From Heterostelium multicystogenum (Eukaryota > Evosea > Eumycetozoa > Acytosteliales > Acytosteliaceae), in contig RCNN01000051.1 in NCBI GenBank assembly GCA_003667245.1, forward strand, positions 1-64,000: a stretch of DNA of 64,000 nt, given 5' to 3'. Numbering within the stretch: position 1 is the stretch's first letter; each line of letters opens with the position of its first letter. The notes beneath the pieces were generated by a model. The model was not told where the DNA came from. It worked only from the letters and a program-made list of their open reading frames with translations, and did no database searches. A program made the translations under genes and the position numbers. Shown in pieces: positions 50,489 through 63,524 of this stretch.

Positions 50489-53204
50489 ATGACTGATATA
50501 ATTGATGAAAATGAGTCTGCTTCATCGAGATTTTCTCATTTGCTTCGACCCATTAGAGATTTGGCTGAGAATTGGAATATAGACATATCAAGTGAGTTAG
50601 AGGATTATCTAGGTGAGCTTTCAAAGATCTCATTTACACTTGGATCTGTCACCAAATTGAATTTTGCAGAGGGTAAGTAAGAATAGTCACATTAAGATTT
50701 GTTTGATGCTAACGGAACTGAATGCTTATAATGATATCTAGCTGCTTTGTTAATTCAAGGATCAGCTGTCATTTACAGTAAGAAAGTCGAATACCTATAT
50801 AGTTTGTTGTACCAAACATTAGATCATTTAGCAGATAAAAGGTAATGAACAGATGTTGATTGAATTTGGAGATAATCAGAGTTACTGCATTTTGATCAAG
50901 TGGTTTGTTAACAGTTATTTGATCAATCAAATTTTTAGAAAAAGAAAAGAGCACAATTCGTCGTTGGACAAAGATGGAAATGATAAAGATATATTGATTT
51001 TTGATGATGGACCTGAGTTTCTGCCGTTGGATGATGCTTTGGTTGAGGCCGACGATATCGATTTGAATGACCACGACGACTATGGAGGTGGAGGTGATGG
51101 TCCCGATACTGAGGACAGTGGCGGACAGAATGGTGAGAATGGCAATGCCAAGCAAAGAAGACAGAGACAAAGAAAGGAAAAAGATGCCACTCTCGATAAA
51201 GATTCCACTCTCAATTTGAAGTATGGATCGCAGGCAATGGCCATGCTGACCTCATTATCCGACAGAACAATGGAGTCTCTGAATGACAACAATGCTTCGA
51301 ACCAACTCAATCCTCAGCAAGAGGGAGAAACAAAGAAATACGATTTCAGAATGAACACCTGCCAAGTAACAAAGAGCGGTGCATTGCTTTTGTCCAGTAT
51401 GATGAATGATGAAGAGGCAATATTTGGTTCAACCTTTTCACGCTACAGTAATTATGATGATATGATCCCGACTTCTTCATCGACATCAACTTTTGACAGT
51501 CAAGACCGACATCAGCAGCAACAGGAGAATAATGAAAATGATTATGATATGGATGGTGGAGGTGGACCAGACTACAGTGATGATTCTGATCGCGAATATG
51601 GAGGTGGAGATGTAGACCAGGCGGAGAGCGAGGATGGTCGAGCTGAAAATGAGTTTGATACCACATCGACTAACTTGGATGCCCAAGAAAGAGCTAAAAA
51701 GAAAGAACAAGCACAACAAAGACAACTACAGCAACAGCAACAACAGCAAAAGAAGCAGGTCAACTTGTGGGTCTTATTGGATCCTCATGAAGAGACAACC
51801 GACAAACCATTCAAGAAAGGTAGAACCTTTAAAATACCAAATAATCTTAAATCACCTGATGTAAATAGTGGCAAGAGCCTAAAGACCAAAGAAAAGAAAA
51901 TGGACTCCTCGCTTGAGTGCAAAAACAGCTGAAATCATTGTATTCCCTCAAGAGTCGATGGCATTAAAAGGTGCTTATTTCAAAGATCTTTCCTATATAT
52001 ATACCAAATTTGTAAAGCAATCAAGAAGTTTAAGAATGGCAAAGGTAAGTTGCAATCCCCTAGATTGGCTACAGTACAAGCCACTAACCTATTCCATTCA
52101 TTAGAACAAGATGATAGAAACTATAGAGCCCAATGGAGATATACCTGATGAGGTCGATCCTAACCAAGCAACCAGTGAAAATGGTGAATATGTCGAAGCG
52201 GGATATGATTTCGATGACAGTGACGAGGATTACGATAACGATGGCGGTGGTGGAATGGAGTGGGACAGTGAACCAATCAGACCTGATACACACAAGATTA
52301 AGAGTATTAGCGAAGGTGATGATTTTGAGCTTGGCGGTGGCGACGATTCAGAATCTTCTAATAGAAATGCAAATTATCATTTGACTGGATACAGCGACTA
52401 TTTGAACTATCCAAATCCATCATCAAAGAGCTACGAGGAACTGTGCCAGAGTTATATCAATCAATACATGGCCAGCGCCAACCAATATCTAAAGGAGACT
52501 TCACTCATGAAGCGTATGAACGATTGGACAAACAACATCACACCTCTATTGGAAAAGCAGAATGCCAAGACCCAAGTTTGACATTGTCGAGTATAGCAGC
52601 CAGATAATTGAAGATTTGGCAGACATTGTCAAGACACATGTTAACATCGATAAGGAGCAACCACTTAAAGACGAAGAGATTGACCGTGACTTGCTAATTA
52701 AATTTGAAGACCTGATGGTAGATGCACCAGCCTATGAGGTATCGAGAAGATTTGCCAGTTGTCTACAGTTGGTGAACAACGGTAACATCGAAATCATCAT
52801 TAATAGCGACAAGACAGTCAATGGTTTCCATTTGTTGACCACCAAAGCCAAGTTTGGAGAGTTGGAAAACTACGACGCACAGCAGCACGAGCTAAATCAA
52901 AAGAGACTACAGGAGCAAGAGGAAGAGGAAGAAGAAAGAGAAAGACAAGAACAACAAGCGAAAAAGCCAACCAAATCGTCAACAGCAACAAAGAAAGCAA
53001 GTAGTAAAAAAGCCAACTACATCCAAAAAGAAAGTCGATCAAAGTGATAATGAATTAAGTGATAACAATGAGTCCGAAATGGAACAAGACAGTGTTTCAG
53101 AATCAGATTACACGGATGAAGAGCCAAAGAAAAAGAAGAAAAAGTCAGTTACAAAACTACCAACAGCCAAGAAAGCTGCTGCAACAACAAAGAAAAAGAA
53201 ATAA
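50489..53204 (+). CDS. ncaph2: Condensin II complex subunit H2 (kleisin-beta)
   Basis: The kleisin that bridges the SMC2/SMC4 heads in condensin II, used for chromosome compaction. Exons are 50489-50672, 50742-50841, 50939-52044 and 52105-53204. The N-terminus ([42 protein letters not shown]) matches NCAPH2. So do [19 protein letters not shown], the [20 protein letters not shown] block, the helical [20 protein letters not shown] and the C-terminal winged-helix part ([34 protein letters not shown]). A long acidic Gly/Asp-rich centre and a Lys-rich tail ([14 protein letters not shown]) make it longer (about 830 residues) than the 600-residue animal protein. Frame switches near 51915, 52565 and 53030 need bridging. 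Its 3' end is 68 bp from the next, convergent gene. Confidence 0.9.
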
Positions 53205-53272
53205 GAAATAAGTAATAAGTAATAAACAATTAATTTTATTTATATTGTATAGTAAAAAAAAGAATTAAGTTG

Positions 53273-55151
53273 TTAACAACTGATGAGCTTATATAAATAC
53301 AAAATGAAACAAATTGCTGTGATAGCCCATGCCACATATGGATTATAGAAAATCTTTTGTTGAGTTGTCATCTTGGTGAATTTGGCATTGTTTTCTACTT
53401 CAATTTGTTGTGTGATTCTCTTGCGCAGCTCAGCTTCTTGTAGTTGTTTGGCGTTACTTGATTTCATTTCGGTGTCCAAATTGGCACGAAGATTCTTTAG
53501 TTTTTCCTTTGTTTCTTCGTATAGTAAATTTAAAGTGTCGTTGCTGTCCTGTAATTGTTTCTTCTCCTCTTTCATTTGGGCTTCCATTTCTGCCAGTTTT
53601 AGTTGAAGAGTTTCGTTTTGACGAGTCGATATCTCTAGCTCCTTCTCAAAGTCTCTGATAACCAATGGCTCCGTACTACTAGACTCTGCCTGTAAGGATT
53701 GATCTTTACCAACTGATTTTTTGAATTGGGCAAATTCCGCACGCTCACGAATTAGTTGTTTGGTAGCACGTTCCTCGAGTAATTGGTATCTATGGACATT
53801 CTCTTCGAATATGAGAACCTGTGTTTGATTTTCATCGATCACATGTCTCAATGAAAGGATATCGATATTCTTCTTTTCAATTTCAGACTCCATTTCTCTT
53901 ATTTGTTCTTCCAACTTGGTGAGCTTTTCAGTTACTTCATTAAGCTCTACAGTCTTTTTGGCCAATGCATCTTTAGTCGATAGTTGGAATGTGTCTTCAG
54001 ACTCATCATCCCAGCTTGTACTTCTTGTAATTGTCTCAGAATGTGGATCAGAGTCACTGGAATTACCACCGATACTCTCTTTTCTATTGACTTCCAATTT
54101 GCTACTGCCTCCACTATTGCTTGCTCCAGAACTATTTCCGACAAAATAAACCTCACCTTGGATTTCCATCAACTTGTTTGCACCGTTTGGTGGATTTAAA
54201 TCCTTTGATTTAATAGCTTCTACGTTTGTCTTTATAATCTTCTTTTCATTATACTTTAAATAATTTGTTTTAATTGTTAACTATTTTTTAAAAAAAGTAA
54301 GTATTAATATATTAATAATTATTCTCTGTCTTTTAAATATATAAAACACCATCTATTGACTTTGTGGGTGTGGTATTGTTGTTGGAATGAATATTTACCT
54401 GTAAAGATGGCTGAATAGATGATGAAGAAGGGAATGGTACTTCAATAGGTGTCATACCATTGTCCTCTGAATGTAATGATAAATCAATTGTTGTTGTGCA
54501 AATGGTACTGTTTTTCTAGAAAATATAAACATTGTATTAATTTATATCTTATGAATATATCATTCTATGGTAATAAAATTGAACCTACCAATAACAAACT
54601 GATTGTCATTAATTTTTGATCGAAATTGGTTGCAATACTATTATCTTTAATATTAGTTTCAGCATAGAGGGTAATCTTGAAATCTAATTTTTCATTGAGG
54701 GTGATATATCCATCGCCACTTGACAATGAGTTGGAGCCATCTATTTTGTTACCCAAAAGCAATTTGGCTTGCTTTCTTGTGAAAGAGTCATGAGTTTTGT
54801 TTGGTGATGCAGTGACAGGTGATGTGAGTGAGGAAGTTGATGAAGTCGAAGTTGTCGGCAGATTCGAAGATTTGAGGATGATGCTGTGCTACTGGAGAGA
54901 ACAGTAGAGTTTGATTCGCTCGTTGTAAGAGTGATGGAAGGAATATTTGGAATGCAAGGAACTGTTGGTTTTAACACTTTATATGCCTTGGTTTCACCTT
55001 TCTTCTTTTTGCCACGACTCCATTTTATAGTCAGACTCTGGCCAACTAGATCATTTGGCAAATTCAAAAGTTTTCTAAATTCCAAACAGTATTCTATTTT
55101 GATCTTGTCTTTTCTGGCATGAGACAATCCATCTTTGATTCCCTTTATCAT
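53273..55151 (-). CDS. NT-C2 domain, coiled-coil, tail-anchored membrane protein
   Basis: Exons are 54589-55151, 54399-54516 and 53273-54253. The start at 55151 reads MIKGIKDGLSHARKDKIKIE. The N-terminal part is an NT-C2-type beta-sandwich as in EEIG1/EHBP1 and plant PMI proteins (LNLPNDLVGQSLTIKWSRGK, then LDFKITLYAETNIKDNS and KLMTISLLL). After a Ser-rich linker comes about 190 residues of heptad-type coiled coil (ELNEVTEKLTKLEEQIREME; KELEISTRQNETLQLKLAEM). The protein ends in one hydrophobic segment (VAWAITAICFILYLY) followed by KLISC, a tail-anchor layout. This suggests a membrane tether or trafficking adaptor on ER, Golgi or endosome, with the C2 facing the cytosol (inference). One frame switch near 54868 is bridged. 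Confidence 0.8.
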
Positions 55152-56607
55152 ACTGTATATATAATGATAATAATAATATAAATAAAATAATTTATTAATT
55201 AATAATTGAAAACAAAATATTGTTTCTATAATAATAAAAATAGTAATCTTGATAATTAAGTCAAAAGAAGAAGAGGTAGAACAACAACAACTACAACAAC
55301 AACAACGACAAGACAACGACTACAAAAAACAATATAAACACAGTGGAATAATAATAAGAATAATGAATTATTAATAATTAACAATTAAGGAATTTAAATA
55401 CTTTTAAAGGATAACTTTGCTGTTTGCAAGCATGCTCAGGTTTTATTTTAAGGAAGAAATGAAAGATATTATTCCTATTAAATTAATGTGGTCATTTGCT
55501 TAACACACCACACAAAACACGATGTGGTTGTCATCCATTGAAAAAAACTCGATGATTAATAATATTTGACGGATAACATTGGATTGAATTAAATGGCTGA
55601 CGAATGTTGGATTGCAATTATAGTAGTAATAATAATAATATTATCAACATGAAAATGTTTATATTTGACGTAGATGTATGATTGTGTTACTCCAATAGAA
55701 TGATTGGTGACGTTTATTGCTCATTCCAACACAATAATTGTTACCAATGAATAAAATAGTGAATATTGTCGTAGATGAGTGTATGTTGTAGCATCTGCCT
55801 AGAGATGAGCTGAAGGTAGATGATAAAAGTAATATTTCAATTCTGATAAAATGAAATCTATCTAATTTGTCTAATCTAAAGTGAAGAGAACTAAACTTAC
55901 TTGTAATAATACTCGTAATGGTAGTGGTAGCAGAAATAATATTAGCGATTATAGTTGTACAATGATTAGTTAATCATTTATTTACCAAATAAATGATTGA
56001 TATTAAAAGTTAAAATGTATCATTCACAACAAACAGCTCAGCAGGATAATTAATTATTATTATTAATATTCCAACGATATCTTATTTGGAAACATAATAG
56101 CTATAACTGCAAACCAATTCTACTTTAAAAACAAATTAAAATCCAATCATCTAATGTAACTCTGGGAATGTTGAGTGTTTTACTGTTTTGGTGGTAGTGG
56201 TGAAATGGGTGCTACCACCATGGTGAAACAGTTAAGATTGCATAAATTAATTTGAGAAACAAGGAGGTTGACAGGTCAAAACATCCCATTCAATATAAAA
56301 ATTTAAATTAAAAAACAAAGTTCGCAAAAAACGTATGAAATAGTCGAAATCGGAAATTAGAGTGGGGTGCACAATGCCCCGAATACACTGCAATGCAAAA
56401 GCAGATAGATTGATTAAAAATAATAATAATAAAAATAATTGCAGTGAAATCTGTTACTAAATTGATGCTTGTCTAGTTTAGTTGGTAGTGTTGGAAGTTG
56501 TACGTTGGAAAAATAGTATGGCAGTGTTGTATAATCTGTGCAGTTGGTTCATTCTCTTCTCCTTCTCATTCTTCTTGGAATAGTAATATAGCAAGTTTGT
56601 TGATTTA
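55152..56607. other. AT-rich region, possible exons or introns of the neighbouring gene
   Basis: No supported gene. The 5' leader of the NT-C2 gene is here. Part of it may hold downstream exons of the minus-strand gene whose first exon is at 56608-56952, but I could not join them with confidence. Confidence 0.35.
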
Positions 56608-56952
56608 TCATGATTGACTTACATACCTATTTAGATGAGGATGATTACTTTCTTTGATACTGCAGCTGCTGTTGTTTTCGTTTTGAAACTGAGGAGGTGG
56701 CTCAACACATGCTTTTGTTGCCTTGTTACTGTTTTCAGTGTATATATAGTGTTTTGAGCTAGTCTTGGGCTTCGAATGATGTTGAAAATGATTGTTCTCT
56801 CCAATATTTATACTGCCACCGATTAATATTTTTCTAGGCGAAGGTGGAGTAGCAGACGACGGAGAAGATGATGAGAGCTGGGCTGACTGTGTATTATTGG
56901 GGGCTAAAATAAGTTTATTAACTTGTTGCTGCTGTGGATTAAGACTATCCAT
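56608..56952 (-). CDS. Hypothetical protein, probable first exon
   Basis: The start at 56952 gives MDSLNPQQQQVNKLILAPNN, then a Ser/Pro segment (SSSPSSATPPSPRKILIG) and an Asn/His/Glu-rich stretch. A good donor (GTATGTAAG) at about 56625 suggests the frame stops at an intron rather than at the printed stop. The composition is like disordered N-termini of dictyostelid regulators. No domain was recognised and downstream exons were not identified, so the extent is uncertain. Confidence 0.4.
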   Translation of the reverse strand: MDSLNPQQQQVNKLILAPNNTQSAQLSSSSPSSATPPSPRKILIGGSINIGENNHFQHHSKPKTSSKHYIYTENSNKATKACVEPPPQFQNENNSSCSIKESNHPHLNRYVSQS

Positions 56953-58533
56953 TCTCTTGTCTAATTATGAAATAACGATATGATTTGATTATAGTTGTTA
57001 TTGTTATTGATGTTATTGTTTTGGATGTTCGACGTTTGTTTAAGTTGTTTTTTAATTACTACTATTCTTAAGATATTTTGATAAATGTATAAATAAATAA
57101 TAATAATATTTATTTGTTAGCTATTAATAGATATAAATAAAATAAAATAATGATAATACAATGAAAAATACGATTATTATCATAAAGTGGATTGTTGTTG
57201 TTTTTTTTTTGATGATGCTATGATCAATCAATTTAGGGTGGGTGTCATATGATTGGGGATATATTTTTTTTAGAAAAATAAAATGAAACCTCTCATCCTT
57301 AAATTCCCAAAAACTTGTAATTAGCACCACGTGGTGTTTTTTGACACATCTTGGTTTCTGCTATCTGATGAGGATGTCAATTGCCCAAAAACAGCATCTG
57401 TAGAAGTTGTCAGTCCAATACTGTCAAAAACAAAAATAAATTTAGATATACAACAACTATTTCAAAGTATTTGTTATTTGATATCTTGTAGTGTTGATTT
57501 CGACGCTTTGATGCATCGAGATGTGAGCTTCATTATCTTGATAAGCAGGAGAATAGTCCTTCACCTCTTCAACGAATCTTAATTATAATTCATTCTTATT
57601 TGATATTTATGAGTGTGAGTTTGAATTCACAGTGACTGTGTAAGTCGAATTACTTAACTTTAGAACAAATATGTATAAAATGAATAATGTCAAATAAATA
57701 CATCATCGTCATTTTGTTGGAACAGATATATTACTCTTTTACAAGTTCTAACTTATATATTTTTATTGACAGCTTGATATTCATCTATTTATATGTAACT
57801 TATACAATTTCAGGTTTTAAATTGTACATTAATTTATCAAGAAATTAGATTCATAAGATTTGTAATGATTATCGGACAAATACAATCAAACAAGTTTATT
57901 CAGCTGAACTAAAGTTGATTTCATCTTGGACCTCCAAAAAGAAACTTACTATTATAAAGTGTTTGGTTTGGAGATCAAAGGCAGTGTGCATTATTGAAGA
58001 CGGATCATTAAAAGCTGAATGTAGTCAAACGAATAGCATTGGAACTCCTTTGTATGCTGATTAGAGACAACTCCAAAAACAAAAGTTTTAAATTCATAGC
58101 AAACTTTGAAATCTGAGGCAAACCACATGTTTTTCTCAATAATTTCAAACTAAATTTTTCACATAATTTAATAAATTAAACTTAACAACAACAACAACCA
58201 CCCAAATTTATCAGTATCATTTATTTTTTAATTGTGGTTGTTTCTTGTTTGTTGTTGTTTGTTTTATTTGTTTGTTGTAGTTTTTTAATTATTGTCATAA
58301 CTTTCATACAATCATACATATCATATCAATATCATATTCAGGTGAACCTATTCTTACAGATATTCATTCATTCATACAAATTAAAATAGATTGTTTTTGT
58401 TTTAAACGAATAAATATCTGTCATATAATAGCTAGCTCTATCGTAATAGTTATATAATAATAATAATCATAGTAAAAAGAGTAGTATAAGATTTAAAAGT
58501 TATAGATTAAGAGTGTAGCAGCATTAGAATAAG
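56953..58533. other. Intergenic region upstream of atg11
   Basis: AT-rich and divergent between the hypothetical exon (minus) and atg11 (plus). It contains a 12-bp palindrome with a CACGTG core at 57325-57336. A plus-strand frame at 57331-57582 begins at GTG and is not supported as a gene. Confidence 0.4.
57325..57336. promoter_or_regulatory. CACCACGTGGTG palindrome (E-box/G-box core)
   Basis: A perfect 12-bp palindrome with a CACGTG core in a divergent spacer. Such cores bind bHLH or bZIP dimers in other eukaryotes; no function is shown here, and a single occurrence could be chance. Confidence 0.3.
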
Positions 58534-61500
58534 ATGTTCAATTTAAAGATTTTGAGATCTGATACAGGAACTCTATATGAGATTCCTGTTAATTCAGCTG
58601 TTACGTATGTTTATAGATCAAATAAACTATAGCAATAATCAAATAGCTAACATTTCATACCTACCTTAGCATAAATACAATAAAAGAATCGTTGGCATCT
58701 GTTACCCAATTTGTCACCAAGCGATCAAATATTACTTGCAGATACAAACTTAAGCTCATAATACTTTGCAATCCTACGGAATCATAGTATGTTCAAGTTG
58801 ATATTCATTTCGATTTGATTGTTACTAATATTTGATTGAATCATTTATGCAATATAGAAAGACACAGAGATATTCTTGTTTAATAAAAAGATATTAGAGA
58901 ATTTGAACTATGTGCCTGAAGAAGTAGACTTTACTATCTCAGAATTTCAAAGTAAGTTAACAGCACATGCGATACACAAAAGATAAAAATGATTGGACTG
59001 ACACTATGTTCATAGTCCCTAGATTACAAACACCAAAGAACCTAAGAGATTTGGAAGTCAAGTTTAAATCCTTTGAATAAGCTATTCACTCTGGAGTTCT
59101 ATTTGAATGATCATGTATACGGAACACATTATGTCAAGGATATATTTGAGAAGAAAGTACTACAGTGTATCAATTGTCTCAATGAGTTGAATGTACAGAA
59201 GAAATCAATTGGAGCAGCTTTACAACAGTTTAGATGATTATAAAAAGTATTGTATATAATGTTTGAGGTACCTTTTTTACAATGCTTACTAATTGTTTAT
59301 AAATGTAGCAAATTACTTTCAAATTACAATTCATTCTTATCGGTTTTCAAGAAGCAATCTCCAAACTTTGAGTCATTGTTAAATTCATTCGAAAGTGACT
59401 TGAATCGACTAAAACAAAAGAAACTTCACGAAAGTTTGAGAACTCCAACCAGAAACACTCTTTTAGATTGTATCCCAGAGTTGGAAATCAGAAAGTGGAG
59501 CGAGCAATGCCGAAGAGAATATGAAACATTGAAAGGAAGATAATGGAAATAGGAAACCAAATTGACTCAATCAAAGATGCTGTTGACTATGAACTTAAAA
59601 AGTCAATTGACATAAAGTAAGTATCACAATTAATTTAACCAAATCTTATGTAGATACGAATTTGACACAAAACTTCAATCCCAGTTTCCAGGAGTTAAAT
59701 GACAAATTAATGACTTCCAGAGAAAATACAAAGCAATTCCAAACATTATATCAAGCTTCAGTTTCAAGTATGTCGTTAGGATTAAATGGCAGTAGCTACC
59801 TTATACTAATATCTATGATATTTTAGACTATGATAAAATCAAAAAAGCTTTGGAAAGTTCACGTAGTATAAAAGATCCTAACCATTTGACTGCAATCATT
59901 ATGTCATTCTCTGAGATTAAGAGTTCACAGGATTCAAGTTTATCTGAGGCACACAAGCATGGAGAATTATTGAGCAATACCTTAATTTTATTTACTAAAG
60001 CAAAGGTATTTATCAGTCAACTGTCTATGGAATAATTTTAAACTAACACAATATATATTATACAGAATTTTATGAACCAAATATGTTTTCTCTGAACTTA
60101 GAACCATTTCAAAATTACAGTTCGATATGAGACAGTTGATTAATAATTTCTCAGTTTGGAATGAAGCAATTTCTAAGCAAACTATCAATTTCTTCCAATT
60201 AGAATGTATACACCACATGCCATCAGCTTATGAAGATGCTTTACAAGTAAGTTATATTAAATTTTCATCTTTAGGATGTATATTAATAATCTTTAAATAT
60301 AGGAAACATCTAGAAGAAAGAAATTTGGAGGATCCATTCAAAGTAATTTTAGATAAATTCATTGAATCTTTGAATGTTATTCGTGAGGAGGAAAACCAAA
60401 AGAGACAGTTATTCTTTGAACGTGTATTTCAATTCTTGCCACCAAATATTTTCAACTCATTGAAAGATCAACTACCTCCATTCCAAATCAGCTTGCCGCC
60501 ATTTGATACTGGTTTACTACCAATTGAACCATCCAAGAGTGATGCTGAAGACGATTTTGCTGTAATTGATAGTTCAGATTTAACTCCTCAGCAAAACAGA
60601 AAGAAACCAACATATGAAAGAACTTCCTCATCATCCCAATTAGATCAATCCAAATTAATTGTAAGTCACATGGGCCTCTTCTTCAAATATTGATACTAAT
60701 ACATAATTTAACATAGGAATCACACCAACAAGATAAGATAAAATATTTGGAACAAAAATTGCAATCTACATTTTTGTTGGCATCAAGAACTGAAGAGAAA
60801 TATAAGGACTTGCTAGAAAAATCAACTTTCCAGAATGATAGTGTCACCTCGGATTATATAAGAAAGTCGCAAGTTGAGGAACTAAAGAAAGAATTGGAGG
60901 AGAAGAAACAAGAGATTTTAAAGTTGGTCAGTGACGGCAAGAATACCCAGAAGAATATTGAAACTCTTCAGGCACACGAATCAGAATTATCACCAGAAGA
61001 TCCGAGATTTAGAGTTGGAAATCACTTACAAGAAAAAGAGATCGAGTCATTTAAAGAGAAAATCTCATTACTTGAAGATGAAGGATCCTCAAAGTCAATG
61101 GTTTCTGATTCTCTTAGAAAAGAACTGGATGCACTCAAATTGGAGAGAAATGAACTACAGCTAGAGATTAAGGATCTAAATTCTCACATCGCTAGACACG
61201 AGGAGTATATTAAGATTTCTAACAGTTCGACAAAAGAGACCGAGGAGACTTTCAATACCACGCTTATCGAGAAGAACAATTTGATTTCTCAATTGGAAAA
61301 ATCAAAGTCTGTATTGGAAATTGATTTGCAATCTGCCAATATGTTGGTTACTATTCGTAATGAACGAATTGAAAAGATCGAGCGTGAAAAGGCAGAGTTA
61401 GAAAAAGAAAGAAACTCTCTCATTGAGAAATGCACCGAACAAGAGGAAAAGATAAGGATATTGGAGGAAAAGATTTCGAATGTGGAGATCATATCTGTTG

Positions 61501-63388
61501 AAAAATCAAGAGAGGATCAAGAAGAAATCAACAGATTAAAGGAGAAGATTGTTGTTCACGAAGGTACCATAAAAAGCAATGTTAAAGATATTTCTGATCT
61601 TAACGGAGAGATTACATCTCTCCAGAGTATTTTGGCAGAGAGTCAGTCCGAAATCGACAAGCTCAAAGAGTCAGTAGATCACTTTTCACTTTCAGTTGAG
61701 CAACTTAAAGAAGATAATGAAAAGTTGGCAAAGGATCTTGTTAATTCCAACCATAACTCTGAATCCAACGAAGCGGTGCTTGTCATTCTAAGAGAGCAAA
61801 TCAATGAAATGAAGAACGATTCTAATCAAAAAGAGGCTGTCATTAAGAGTCAATCAGAGCAGTTGAGTGACAATGAATCAACTATATCCGATTTGGAAAA
61901 TAACATCAAGAACTATAAGAAGTTGCTCGATGAATATAATGTAGATAAAGAAAGACAATCGGGTGAGACCAATTCATTAATTCTAAAACAAAGTGGAGAG
62001 TATAATTAAGCTGGAATCGCAGATCAATCAACTCGAAAAGCAAATCACTGATAAAGAGACTATCATTCAACAACTCCAATCAGGCAACAGTGGTTTAACA
62101 CAAATCAACACTCAGTTTGAACAAAAGCTTTTTGGAAAAGTCTACTCAAATTGACGAGTTCAAACAATTATTGACTGACAAAGATGAATCGATTAGAACA
62201 CTTGAGAAGAAAAAGGATCAACTTGTCTCAGAAGTAGAAGCTTTAAAACAACAAGTCAATGCCCTCAACCAGAATCTAATTCAATCGCAGAGTGATTTTG
62301 ATCAACAAATACATACTTTGAACCAAAATCTTCTTAAAGCCGAGGAGCAAATAAGAACTCTCAACCAAATTTGAACTGAATCTCACAGTGTTGCCGAGCG
62401 TTTTGAGCTAACCAATGCTACTTTAGAGGCCGATTTAGATAGCTCTCTTAAGGAGCAAGATTCCATAAGAGATAAGCTCAATCATATGTCAGCAGCATCA
62501 GAGAGGGAAATCGATAGACTCAAAGAAACTATCTCCAACTTGGAAGCAAAATTAAAAAGAGAAAGAGGATCTTTTCATAAATGCAGACAGTGAGTCGAAA
62601 GAGATGGCTAGAAAGTACAACAAGCTCAAAATATCTAGCACAGAAACCCAACGAGGAAATGTTATCACAGTTAACCAGCTTCCAAGATTCTGTTGCTAGG
62701 CTTCAAACAGAAATAGAAGCTTACAAAGCAACTATTTCTAAAAATGAGAGAGAATCAAGTACCTCACTGAGCAATGCGAAACCACAAACTTCAACTCAAT
62801 TCAGCAAACTGAACAGTTAACAAAGGAGCTAGAGGAGAAAAATTCAGCGTTGAGTGAAGTAAAGATAAAGCAACAAAAGAATGAAAGTCAAATCAACAGC
62901 CTTACTCAGAGCTACAAAGTAAATCTGCATTAGTTCGCTCAATATATGATTTGTTTGGTATCTCTCCAAGTATGGAACCATCTAGTGCTCTCAATCATAT
63001 CAAGATGTTTAAAGAGAATTTTTCTTCACTGGAAAGATCAGTTCAAGACCACCAAAAAACCATTCTTACACACGAAAGCTCAATGATGGATCTGATTATG
63101 TCCCAAGCTTCTCAGACCACCGCTGCACTCTCTGGCTTCGGTTATGGAAAGGTGGCCATTTTCCAATACGAAAAAGCTGATGTATACGAAGCAGTCAATG
63201 TAAATTGTCCAAACTATTTCCTCTCACAAGATTGTTTAGAGAGCTTCAATTACGAAGTCAAAAACAAAAAACCAATCATCGCTTTAATTGTCGAAGTTAC
63301 CAAATTATATGCATTACCAAACAATCCTTATAATTTAGCAAATGGAACGGAATATTATGAGGTAACAGCTGGTAAAATTGATTCTTAA
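58534..63388 (+). CDS. atg11: Autophagy scaffold Atg11/FIP200 (RB1CC1 homologue)
   Basis: Scaffold of the Atg1/ULK kinase complex that starts autophagosome formation and binds cargo receptors. The start MFNLKILRSDTGTLYEIPVN opens a ubiquitin-like N-terminal domain. Small 5' exons (IKESLASVTQFVTK; EIFLFNKKILENLNYVPEE) are followed by an alpha-helical part to about 60.7 kb with several short introns. The middle (60747-62900) is long coiled coil. The C-terminal claw domain is clear (KVAIFQYEKADVYEAVNVNC, LYALPNNPYNLANGTEYYEV, ending AGKIDS). It corresponds to the FIP200 claw that binds FIR/LIR motifs of receptors. The product is about 1,400-1,500 residues, somewhat smaller than animal FIP200. 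Frame breaks occur near 59080, 59535, 62010, 62130, 62375, 62580 and 62810-62900, and the exact exon set at the 5' end is approximate. Confidence 0.8.
63050..63388 (+). other. FIP200-type claw domain (C-terminal part of atg11)
   Basis: The last 110 residues hold a small beta-rich domain with PNYFLSQDCLESFN and the closing NGTEYYEVTAGK pattern typical of FIP200 claw ends. It is the best-preserved part of this gene and free of frame breaks. Confidence 0.75.
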
Positions 63389-63524
63389 ATAAACCTGTAA
63401 TTTTTCTTTGTTTTTCAATTTAATATGCACCAATTTGACCATTGTTGGTCCTCCGAAACTCAACCATGTCTTTTAAAAACCAAAACTAGAATGTCTTTTC
63501 TGAAAACTAAAAAAGAAATTAACA

